NCBI GenBank assembly: GCA_021816665.1
Contig: JAKAXI010000147.1
Span: forward strand, 1-5,818
Direction of reading: 5' to 3'
DNA length: 5,818 bases
From: Bacillota bacterium
GTDB taxonomy: Bacteria; Bacillota; Bacilli; Alicyclobacillales; Alicyclobacillaceae
The position numbers and the translations under genes were made by a program. Below, piece by piece: positions 1-5,431 of this stretch (the first letter of the stretch is position 1; every line of letters starts with the position of its first letter). Below the pieces are notes generated by a model, which saw nothing but the letters and a program-made list of their open reading frames with translations, searched no databases and had not been told where the DNA came from.

Positions 1-563
1 TTGTCTTTTTGCTCTGCCAGTCGATACAGGAGAAACGCATCTGTCACTGACAGGTTTTCTTCGCCGCGCACGAAGCTGTCAACTGCCCGCTGCAGATTCG
101 AATCGCGGATGACAATGTTGCGCTTCAGATAGATCTCGCCTGTTACTTCCCCTTCTGGCGACGTGTACGAGGTCCCTTGCTCAGCGCCCGTCGCCGCGTA
201 GAAAAGGCGAGCCACAGGCGCACGCCAGTCCACCACCAGCCGTTCCACGGTCCCTTCGGCTTCTACACCGCGTTTTCCAATGTAAAGTGGCGTTGGCTCC
301 ACTTCGCCAACTTCAGCAAAATCAATTCGACCAAAGTACGGCTCCCGCCTCGCGACGCGCAAGTCCCGCAGACGATCTCCACGCAGACGAGCTACAGCAA
401 CCGCTGCGACCTCGTCCGCCGTCTGTGCTTCCACATCGCTTGTGTCGCGATCACGGTCTTTGTCGTCTGCGTAGGCCTCGAGCCGAACCACTTGCCTGTC
501 AATTTGCGCAAGGACGTCAGAGAGTCGTGTCCGTTCTTCCACCATCGGATCTTCCGTCGACAA
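1..563 (-). CDS. helD: HelD-like RNA polymerase recycling ATPase (UvrD-like superfamily 1), N-terminal part, cut by left edge
   Basis: About 187 residues are visible and the frame runs open off position 1. HelD binds stalled or idle RNA polymerase and uses ATP to strip it from nucleic acid; it acts in the cytoplasm. Residues about 8-65 are charged and helical and match the family's N-terminal coiled-coil arm, which reaches into the polymerase secondary channel. The family block follows: YFGRIDF at about 76-82, YIGKRGV at 94-100, VVDWRAPVARLFY at about 110-122, then GEVTGEIYLKR at about 138-148. The Walker A and helicase motifs would lie beyond the edge, so ATPase activity cannot be judged. 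I chose the TTG at 563 because an AGGGGGG site (572-578) lies 8 nt upstream. GTG 569 is too close to that site, and ATG 545 is a possible later start. An in-frame TAA lies further upstream. It sits 108 bp behind the glycosyltransferase gene, so cotranscription is possible. Family call is firm; start is less so. Confidence 0.9.
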   Translation of the reverse strand, partial: MSTEDPMVEERTRLSDVLAQIDRQVVRLEAYADDKDRDRDTSDVEAQTADEVAAVAVARLRGDRLRDLRVARREPYFGRIDFAEVGEVEPTPLYIGKRGVEAEGTVERLVVDWRAPVARLFYAATGAEQGTSYTSPEGEVTGEIYLKRNIVIRDSNLQRAVDSFVRGEENLSVTDAFLLYRLAEQKD

Positions 564-571
564 CTGCACAT

Positions 572-578
572 CCCCCCT
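572..578 (-). promoter_or_regulatory. Ribosome binding site of the HelD-like gene
   Basis: The minus strand reads AGGGGGG, 8 nt before TTG 563. This spacing favours TTG over GTG 569, which would leave only 2 nt. AT-rich sequence further upstream (minus strand TAAAATATAGT, about 614-624) could hold a -10 box, but no matching -35 was found. Confidence 0.55.
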
Positions 579-671
579 GCTGCGAAAGCCTGCTGGCGGC
601 TGTGTCACAGAAACTATATTTTACACGAATGGCCGTTACGCTGGTACCACATGTTTGATGGTCGCTCAAGG

Positions 672-1919
672 CTAGAAGACAGCGTAGCCGTGTGTGAACG
701 ACACGGTCAGGAGGCAGCCAAAGAGGGCAGACACGAACAGCACGCCGACAGCCACAACCCGCCGACTCGATAACGGCAGCCAAAACAACGGGCCCGCGAG
801 CGCTGGCCAGCACATACAGAGCAACCGAAGCACCCCGGAAATCGGAGTGCTGGGCACAAACGATGTCAGTCCAATCAACACCCACGCACCGGCGAACAGG
901 CCACTTTCCAGCGAACGCAGGGTAAGCCCGGCACGAGGCGCCCAGACGTTATCTGCGCGGGCAAACCAAAGCACATAAAGTACGTAAGTTACAGACAACA
1001 GTGTGGCAAACAGAGCCGCAAACGGCAACAAAGGTGCTTGCTGCAGGTGGAGGAACTGTTCGATGAGACTAAAGCCCGGAATGCGCCACGTGTGTCCCCA
1101 TATTCTCTCCGCGTGGAACATCACGAACGGCGCATGAAAGCGCACGCCGAGATAGGCTGAAAAAGACGCCCAACCGGCAAGTGCCGAGAGTGTATACGTC
1201 AGGGCTCGCAGCCACTGGCGAAGGCGCAGATAGCGCAATCCAAAAATGATGACGAGAACTCCCAACTCGTGACTAAGTCCGGCGCCAAAAGCTGCGACGC
1301 AGGCGACCAGGTGATAATAAGGGGCTGCGTTCGCGTCGGTGATTGCACGGGAGATCGCGAACAAGCATAGGAGAGAAAAGAAAATCACGTAGATGTCGGA
1401 GTAAAGTGCCGAGTCAAAGACCATTGCCGGCGACAGCGCGCACAGTCCAACCGCAACGGAGGCTTCCCATGGCGACAACACGTTGCAAAACAGTCGATGG
1501 GCGATGACGAGCGCTGCCAACAACACGACATTCCCCACTGCGACCGCCAACATCGTGCCAAACGCGTGCACAACGAGCGGCACCAGAGGAAAAAACGCCG
1601 CTCCTTGAAGCGGTGCAATCGGTAACGGGTTCCCGCCCAAAGCGAGCGGAGCTTGGTCCGCCAGCGGAATGGCGTAGCCGTAATGGCCAAGTAACGAGTA
1701 CCACACACCGTCCCACTGTACAAAGGCGTCAATAAAGGTGTGTGTCAGGTGGGTGTAAAACTTCGTTTGAGCCAACGGGACACGAGCAAGTACCGCGACG
1801 AGGAGCAAGTGGAGAGCAAACCAGACAAAGGGCGCCCACGGCTTAATTTGCCGTCTATCTGGCCTGTGGTTGTCCACGACATCCGTCACGAGTAAGCCAT
1901 CAGCCTGAGGTGTGGTCAA
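672..1919 (-). CDS. PIG-V-like GT-C membrane glycosyltransferase (putative mannosyltransferase)
   Basis: This 415-residue protein is very hydrophobic, with roughly ten membrane segments (for example about 29-50, 121-141, 172-190, 201-229, 295-318, 362-383 and 387-405). It resembles the PIG-V family, GT-C fold enzymes that use a lipid-linked sugar on the outer face of the membrane; eukaryotic PIG-V adds the second mannose to GPI anchors. Visible family marks are QWDGVWYSLLGHYGY at about 68-82 (the W-D-x-x-[HW]-[FY] block in the first outer loop, with Asp70 the likely catalytic acid), AAFFPLVPL at about 107-115, SPAMVFDSALYSDIY at about 163-177, SHELG at 216-220 and a late RLLCMCWPAL at about 365-374. 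Bacterial members have no settled substrate; mannose is a guess by family. The TTG start lies directly behind a hairpin containing AGGAGG; the AAAGGGG in its loop is 9 nt from the start. It follows the exported SGNH hydrolase gene by 64 bp on the same strand, suggesting an operon and an envelope glycan role. Confidence 0.83.
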   Translation of the reverse strand: MTTPQADGLLVTDVVDNHRPDRRQIKPWAPFVWFALHLLLVAVLARVPLAQTKFYTHLTHTFIDAFVQWDGVWYSLLGHYGYAIPLADQAPLALGGNPLPIAPLQGAAFFPLVPLVVHAFGTMLAVAVGNVVLLAALVIAHRLFCNVLSPWEASVAVGLCALSPAMVFDSALYSDIYVIFFSLLCLFAISRAITDANAAPYYHLVACVAAFGAGLSHELGVLVIIFGLRYLRLRQWLRALTYTLSALAGWASFSAYLGVRFHAPFVMFHAERIWGHTWRIPGFSLIEQFLHLQQAPLLPFAALFATLLSVTYVLYVLWFARADNVWAPRAGLTLRSLESGLFAGAWVLIGLTSFVPSTPISGVLRLLCMCWPALAGPLFWLPLSSRRVVAVGVLFVSALFGCLLTVSFTHGYAVF

Positions 1920-1943
1920 TGAGGAGGGCCCCTTTCCTCCTCA
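1920..1943 (-). promoter_or_regulatory. Perfect inverted repeat enclosing the Shine-Dalgarno region of the glycosyltransferase gene
   Basis: On the minus strand TGAGGAGG (1943-1936) is followed by an 8-nt loop AAAGGGGC and then by its exact complement CCTCCTCA (1927-1920), which abuts the TTG start at 1919. The AGGAGG in the first arm would be 16 nt from the start and paired in the stem. The AAAGGGG in the loop (1935-1929) is 9 nt from the start and would stay exposed. No T-run follows, so it is not a typical intrinsic terminator. A role in setting translation is inference. Confidence 0.6.
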
Positions 1944-1983
1944 TCTTTACCACGACGGTTCCTCAGATTCCTGCAACCTGCTG

Positions 1984-2718
1984 CTACAAGTTAAGGGATG
2001 CGCGCAAATATGGTTGCAACAAGTCTTCTGCCAACAATTGACCCGCTAGGCGGTGACCTGCGCGGTTTGGGTGTGCCCAGTCTGCAGAGTAGGGGCGATA
2101 CGTTTGACCACGTGCCGTGAGTGCCGCTTGCATTTGCGAGAACAAATCGATGACATGTACGTGCTTGTCACGCACAGCGTAGAACTCCGCGTCACGGATT
2201 TCCGCTTGCATGTACTGGTGCTCAAGTGGCCAACCGTTAGTCGCCGACGCTTTGGTCACAGGTGGCGTGACGAGTAAAACGTCCGCACCTGCCTGTCTCG
2301 CCAAGGCAATCTCGTTTAGCATGGCCGCGTCATACGCAGACATGGGGGTATGTTGGTGCACATCGTTAAGGAGCCCCCAGGACAAGATAACGATATCCGG
2401 ATGAACCGTGCGAACCCAACGCTGATATCGCGCCCACCCGATACCTACGGCTGTTTCGCCCGGTATCGTGTGGTCCGACACTTTAAACGCCTGGCCTGTC
2501 GCTGTGTGAACCGTTGTCAACGCTCTCTGCAGATAGCTGTCTCGATGCGGGTCTAACCAACCGTTTGCCGCTGAGCCCCCGACCAACAAGACCCGTCTCA
2601 CAGGTAACACTGCCATGGCCGTGGCCGTGTGCGGCGGCACTGCAACCAGTGTGCCGAGTGCCACACTCAGAATGAGCAGGTTCTTTGTAAGCCGCATCAA
2701 ACCACGGGTACGCGACAA
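1984..2718 (-). CDS. Exported SGNH/GDSL-family hydrolase or acyl-transferring esterase
   Basis: The protein has 244 residues. Residues 1-36 form a signal peptide: basic start, hydrophobic core at about 13-27, and a likely cleavage site after TATAMA near residue 36. The mature part has the SGNH blocks in order: VLLVGGSAANGW with the likely nucleophile Ser49, Gly87 in TIPGET, Asn118 in GLLND, and Asp213/His216 in DWAHPN. Block I reads GGS where the family usually has GDS. The family cleaves or transfers acyl esters with a Ser-His-Asp site; the substrate here is unknown. TTG 2718 is chosen because AAAGGGGA lies 7 nt upstream; ATG 2697 has no such site and would shorten the basic n-region. It is divergent from an acyltransferase-3 gene and is followed at 64 bp by a membrane glycosyltransferase, so it may act on an envelope glycan outside the cell, perhaps as the partner of the acyltransferase. 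It could instead be a plain secreted esterase or a deacetylase. Confidence 0.82.
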   Translation of the reverse strand: MSRTRGLMRLTKNLLILSVALGTLVAVPPHTATAMAVLPVRRVLLVGGSAANGWLDPHRDSYLQRALTTVHTATGQAFKVSDHTIPGETAVGIGWARYQRWVRTVHPDIVILSWGLLNDVHQHTPMSAYDAAMLNEIALARQAGADVLLVTPPVTKASATNGWPLEHQYMQAEIRDAEFYAVRDKHVHVIDLFSQMQAALTARGQTYRPYSADWAHPNRAGHRLAGQLLAEDLLQPYLRASLNL

Positions 2719-2797
2719 GGTGAAGTCCCCTTTCAGAGTATCTTCGAGGTTTGTACTCTTGTTCGGTGTTCACCCGGTATTCACATGGTTGACAACA
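2719..2797. promoter_or_regulatory. Divergent intergenic region between the SGNH and acyltransferase genes
   Basis: This 79-bp gap must hold the start signals of both divergent genes unless their promoters lie inside the coding regions. It contains the SGNH ribosome binding site (2726-2733) and, on the plus strand, GAGGT at 2746-2750 before TTG 2759. A TTGACA sequence at 2789-2794 overlaps the acyltransferase start and has no suitable -10 behind it. I could not assign a convincing promoter on either strand. The close head-to-head arrangement allows joint control. Confidence 0.4.
2726..2733 (-). promoter_or_regulatory. Ribosome binding site of the exported SGNH gene
   Basis: The minus strand reads AAAGGGGA, 7 nt before TTG 2718. 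It decides the TTG start over ATG 2697. Confidence 0.6.
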
Positions 2798-3946
2798 ATG
2801 GGAGTGACAAAACTGGGCCGACCTCATCTATACGAAATTGACCTGATGCGCAGCTGTGTCATTCTCGGAGTGGTGTGCGTCCACTTGACGTCATACTTTT
2901 CTCAGTTCGCGCAGCCACTATCTGGGAGTCGAACAGCACTCGACATGTCGCTCGTCGTCCTGCACTACACGCGCGAAGTGTTTATGTTTATTACCGGACT
3001 CGTATTGTTTTATACGTATTACGACAGACCCCACCCTCCCGTACTCTCGTTCTGGCAGAAGCGCTTTAAACTCATCGTGATTCCGTATTTGGCGTGGAAC
3101 ATGATTTACGTTTTGTTCGAGGGCACCTACATTCGACACTTTGCCTGGAGTGTAGCCGACGTCTGGACAATGTTCTGGATGGGCGTCGTCAAAGGCAACC
3201 TGTTCTTCCTCTACTACTTGCTCGTCACGATGCAGTTTTACATCGTATTTCCACTGCTCTGGAAACTGTTGAAACGCTTCGAACAGCAGCAGATCCCGAT
3301 TGTCGTCGCGAGTTTTGTCCTGCAGTTGCTGCTCATGGCAACCGAGGAGTATCTCGTGCCCAGGTGGCAGTCAAGTCCTGCACTCCCCACGTGGGTCCAT
3401 GTTTTTCTCGGGTATGAGGACAGTTTCGTGCTGTCTTATCAGTTCTGGTTTATCGCCGGAGCTATCGCTGCCGTGCACTACACCGCCGTGAAGGCTTGGC
3501 TCCGCACGCACACGCGCGTTGTGCGGTGGGTGCTCGTTTGCGCGATTCTTGGCGCGTGGAGCTGGTTCGTGATTGCGCGCTGGGGGCTGCATCAGTCAGA
3601 GGCTGACCTGATTACTGTTCTACAGCCAGTGATGGTGCCATACAGCCTCATTGTCGGGGGGGCGTTCCTCACGCTTGGCATCATCTGGTCGGAACGGCGC
3701 GCAGGAGTTCCCGTATGGACCAAACTAATTCAGTTTTTTGGCGGGGCCTCTTTCGGCATTTTTCTCATTCACCCATTAGCACTTCACTTCGTCGAACAAC
3801 TTGGTTACCGCTGGTACTTCCCAATGCCTCTACACTTGTTTGAACTCCCGCTCTCGATCGCGGCAGTCTATGTATCGTCAGGCATTGTAGCGCACTGGGT
3901 CGGCAAGGTGCCCGTTCTCAGCTACATTGTCGGAAAAAAGGTCTAA
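2798..3946 (+). CDS. Acyltransferase-3 family membrane protein (OatA/OafA/WecH-like)
   Basis: The 382-residue product has about ten predicted membrane segments. The N-terminus carries the family signature YEIDLMRSCVILGVVCVHLTS (residues 12-32, with Asp15, Arg18 and the conserved His29). Later marks are HYTREVFMFITGLVLF at about 56-71, FWQKRFKLIVIPYLAW at about 85-100, and the late SFGIFLIHPLAL at about 318-329. Family members move an acyl group, often acetyl from acetyl-CoA, to a sugar or lipid-linked glycan at the membrane. There is no fused SGNH domain: the protein ends soon after the last helix, while the neighbouring divergent gene encodes an exported SGNH protein. ATG 2798 gives the usual short lead before the signature but has no clear ribosome binding site. 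An in-frame TTG at 2759 has GAGGT (2746-2750) 8 nt upstream and would add 13 residues, so the start is open. The acceptor cannot be told from sequence; peptidoglycan, wall polymer or exopolysaccharide are all possible. Confidence 0.87.
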   Translation: MGVTKLGRPHLYEIDLMRSCVILGVVCVHLTSYFSQFAQPLSGSRTALDMSLVVLHYTREVFMFITGLVLFYTYYDRPHPPVLSFWQKRFKLIVIPYLAWNMIYVLFEGTYIRHFAWSVADVWTMFWMGVVKGNLFFLYYLLVTMQFYIVFPLLWKLLKRFEQQQIPIVVASFVLQLLLMATEEYLVPRWQSSPALPTWVHVFLGYEDSFVLSYQFWFIAGAIAAVHYTAVKAWLRTHTRVVRWVLVCAILGAWSWFVIARWGLHQSEADLITVLQPVMVPYSLIVGGAFLTLGIIWSERRAGVPVWTKLIQFFGGASFGIFLIHPLALHFVEQLGYRWYFPMPLHLFELPLSIAAVYVSSGIVAHWVGKVPVLSYIVGKKV

Positions 3947-4011
3947 AATCTGGGCAAGTGCTACAACAGTTCCACTAAATTCGGGACAGTTTCTGCCAGA
4001 CCCGGGACGAG

Positions 4012-4040
4012 TCGACGCTGCGATGCGAATTTGATAGCAT
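4012..4040 (+). promoter_or_regulatory. Weak candidate sigma-A promoter for the thioesterase gene
   Basis: TCGACG (4012-4017) and TAGCAT (4035-4040) are separated by 17 nt and each differs from consensus at two positions. They lie in the 125-bp gap after the acyltransferase stop and 32 nt before the thioesterase start. A short inverted repeat, GATGC (4022-4026) and GCATC (4037-4041), overlaps the -10. Transcription by read-through from the acyltransferase gene is also possible, since I saw no terminator after 3946. Confidence 0.28.
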
Positions 4041-4056
4041 CAACTTCATACGCAAC

Positions 4057-4063
4057 AAGGAGG
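4057..4063 (+). promoter_or_regulatory. Strong ribosome binding site of the thioesterase gene
   Basis: AAGGAGG lies 8 nt before ATG 4072, a near-perfect match and spacing for Bacillota. It fixes the start. Confidence 0.85.
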
Positions 4064-4071
4064 ACAAACAA

Positions 4072-4461
4072 ATGGTAGCACTCGATGCATTTTCGACGGC
4101 GCTCGGCATGACAATCGTACAAGTGGGCACTGGCGAGGCAACGGTCGCGATGACAGTTCGCGAGGACATGACAAACGTACACGGAACCCCCCACGGCGGC
4201 GCCATTTTCAGCCTGGCAGACAGCGCTTTGGCATTGGCGAGCAACTCTCATGGCACGGCAGCTGTGGCGCTCGACGTCTCCATTACCTACTGCAGGCCCG
4301 CCCCTATCGGAAGCACAGTGACAGCCCGCGCTGTGGAGGAAAACCTCACACGCAGCACGGGCCTCTACACCATCACCGTGACCGGGGCAGATGGAAAGCT
4401 CATTGCTACGGCGCGGGGGACAGTGTTCCGGACGGGTCAGCCTGTGCCGTCCCAGGTGTAA
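4072..4461 (+). CDS. PaaI-type hotdog-fold acyl-CoA thioesterase
   Basis: The 129-residue product has the length and fold signature of the PaaI family, small cytoplasmic hotdog enzymes that hydrolyse acyl-CoA thioesters; in phenylacetate breakdown PaaI removes CoA from dead-end hydroxyphenylacetyl-CoA. The active-site segment is TNVHGTPHGGAIFSLADSA at about 34-52. Asn35, His41 and Asp50 occupy the same spacing as Asn46, His52 and the catalytic Asp61 of E. coli PaaI. The strands VALDVSITYCRPAPIGSTVTA (65-85) and TGLYTITVTGADGKLIATARG (about 96-116) match the rest of the fold. There are no phenylacetate genes nearby, so the natural substrate is unknown and I give no gene symbol; a general housekeeping thioesterase is equally likely. 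The start is fixed by AAGGAGG 8 nt upstream. The last 18 codons and the stop overlap the 3' end of the convergent SGNH gene by 56 bp. Family call is firm, role is not. Confidence 0.9.
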   Translation: MVALDAFSTALGMTIVQVGTGEATVAMTVREDMTNVHGTPHGGAIFSLADSALALASNSHGTAAVALDVSITYCRPAPIGSTVTARAVEENLTRSTGLYTITVTGADGKLIATARGTVFRTGQPVPSQV

Positions 4462-5206
4462 GGTAACTTTTCCACGCATCCAGGGAACGGAGCCCATCCC
4501 GAACTACGTTGCTCAACCACTCGTAGCCTTGCGCCGTGAGGTGAATCCCGTCAGGGCTCATGAGCGGCGCATCTTCCTGTGGTGCGCTCTGGTACTCCGT
4601 GCGCAAATTGATGAAATCCACTCCCAACTTGGCAATCAACCCCTGCAAAGCTTCATCGTAGTTGCGGTGCCATGGCTCAATTCCGCCACAGCAGGCGATC
4701 CAGTGCGCGATCTGCTTCCCGTACGTCTTGGCGATACTCATGTAGTAGCGCGCAGGGTCGGTCGGTAGCAACGTCAGGACCAGCGGTACTCCGCCCGCCT
4801 CACGGACGCGCTCGACGATTTTCGTCATGTTCTCTAAATATCGTTTCAGCGGAACGACAGCTACATGCTGCTCGTCAGGGGCTTTGGCTACCTCATCCCA
4901 GTGAAAGGTCGAGTCGTTGGCGCCAATCTCAATCACGACGACGTCCGGTTGAAGGGCAATGACGTCCTTCTCGAGGCGGCGGACGAGACCATCTGAATTG
5001 TCGTTAAAGACACCCCGGTTCACCACTTCAATAACTTCCTCTTTATCGGACCTGTCCACCCCTGCCTGCCCTGCCATCGATAGCCCTGCCTGCAGCAGTT
5101 TCGGGTATGTTTCGCGCAGGATGTGCAACCCGCCGTGAATCCAGGTAACGCCACGGGTGATACTGTCACCGACACACACGATCCGCATGTTGTCTATCGC
5201 TCCCAT
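4406..5206 (-). CDS. Cytoplasmic SGNH/GDSL-family esterase
   Basis: The 266-residue product shows all four SGNH blocks: RIVCVGDSITRG with nucleophile Ser15, Gly65 in NRGVFND, Asn97 in IGANDS, and Asp219/His222 in SPDGIHLT. The family hydrolyses ester bonds with a Ser-His-Asp site. No signal peptide or membrane segment is seen, so it should act in the cytoplasm, unlike the exported SGNH protein at 1984-2718. The substrate is unknown. ATG 5206 gives the longest product but has only a weak upstream match; ATG 5188, seven codons in, begins directly at MRIVCVGDSIT as many relatives do and has GGGAG 11 nt before it. The last about 18 residues (LTPGTAQADPSG onward) are rich in Pro, Ala, Gly and Ser, lie beyond the fold, and are encoded in the overlap with the convergent thioesterase gene. 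This may mean an older stop was lost. Upstream, TACAAT on the minus strand (5225-5230) could be a -10 box but has no good -35. Confidence 0.88.
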   Translation of the reverse strand: MGAIDNMRIVCVGDSITRGVTWIHGGLHILRETYPKLLQAGLSMAGQAGVDRSDKEEVIEVVNRGVFNDNSDGLVRRLEKDVIALQPDVVVIEIGANDSTFHWDEVAKAPDEQHVAVVPLKRYLENMTKIVERVREAGGVPLVLTLLPTDPARYYMSIAKTYGKQIAHWIACCGGIEPWHRNYDEALQGLIAKLGVDFINLRTEYQSAPQEDAPLMSPDGIHLTAQGYEWLSNVVRDGLRSLDAWKSYLTPGTAQADPSGTLSPAP

Positions 5207-5334
5207 CCAGCTCTATACGGATCGATTGTACTCCTCTACTGCCGATAACGCCCGTGGTTGGCTACCGCTACTATGTTCACCAGCCCATCTATCATCATAA
5301 CTTTGAATTTCGCCACAATTGCCAGCAAGCCAGG

Positions 5335-5349
5335 GACAGTGAGACTGTC
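5335..5349. repeat. Perfect 15-bp palindrome, candidate operator
   Basis: GACAGT and ACTGTC are exact complements around a GAG centre. The centre lies about 46 bp before the TATAAT box of the MEDS gene and 136 bp before the cytoplasmic SGNH gene, in the only sizeable gap of the window. Size and symmetry suit a dimeric regulator. It has no T-run and does not look like a terminator. The binding protein is unknown. Confidence 0.45.
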
Positions 5350-5381
5350 AACGGACGGAAAACCAGTGCAGTTTTTAAAAA

Positions 5382-5397
5382 TAGGAGTATAATCCTA
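5382..5397 (+). promoter_or_regulatory. Consensus TATAAT -10 box inside a short inverted repeat, upstream of the MEDS gene
   Basis: TATAAT at 5388-5393 matches the sigma-A -10 consensus exactly and lies 38 nt before ATG 5432. With a 17-nt spacer the -35 would be AGTGCA (5365-5370), a poor match, and there is no TG extension. TAGGA (5382-5386) and TCCTA (5393-5397) form an inverted repeat overlapping the box. An AT-rich TTTTTAAAAA (5372-5381) fills the spacer. A weak -35 beside a perfect -10 suggests dependence on an activator, but this is inference. Confidence 0.5.
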
Positions 5398-5419
5398 CTA
5401 ATTGGTTAAAAAGTCCCGG

Positions 5420-5426
5420 AAGGGTG
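5420..5426 (+). promoter_or_regulatory. Ribosome binding site of the MEDS gene
   Basis: AAGGGTG ends 5 nt before ATG 5432. It favours this start over the in-frame ATGs at 5441 and 5450. Confidence 0.6.
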
Positions 5427-5431
5427 ATCCC

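Noticed and set aside
177..773. Long plus-strand open frame of 198 codons, plus a second one at 287-658
   Set aside because: Both lie opposite the HelD-like gene, whose minus-strand frame carries clear family motifs. Their own translations are rich in His, Arg and Cys, show no domain, and have no ribosome binding site.
517..885. Minus-strand open frame bridging the ends of the glycosyltransferase and HelD-like genes
   Set aside because: It is an out-of-frame shadow across two well-supported genes; the translation is Cys- and Arg-rich with no recognisable motif.
2789..2794. TTGACA as a -35 box for the acyltransferase gene
   Set aside because: It lies only a few bases before the start codon and no -10 box follows at 16-18 nt.
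2615..2797. Extension of the acyltransferase frame upstream into the SGNH gene
   Set aside because: The added residues would overlap the signal peptide coding region of the divergent gene and precede the usual family N-terminus; only TTG 2759 remains a reasonable alternative start.
3980..4008. Possible terminator hairpin (CGGG and CCCG arms) after the acyltransferase gene
   Set aside because: The stem is only 4 bp with a long loop and no T-run follows.
3961..4497. Minus-strand open frame of 178 codons opposite the thioesterase gene
   Set aside because: The thioesterase on the plus strand has full active-site motifs and a near-perfect ribosome binding site; the opposite frame is Cys/His/Arg-rich and has neither.
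4391..4768. Plus-strand open frame opposite the cytoplasmic SGNH gene
   Set aside because: All four SGNH blocks are on the minus strand; this frame shows no family features.
5381..5400. Sigma-H or sigma-B type promoter reading of the AGGAGTAT region
   Set aside because: The spacing and second element of those consensus promoters are missing; the plain sigma-A TATAAT reading is simpler.
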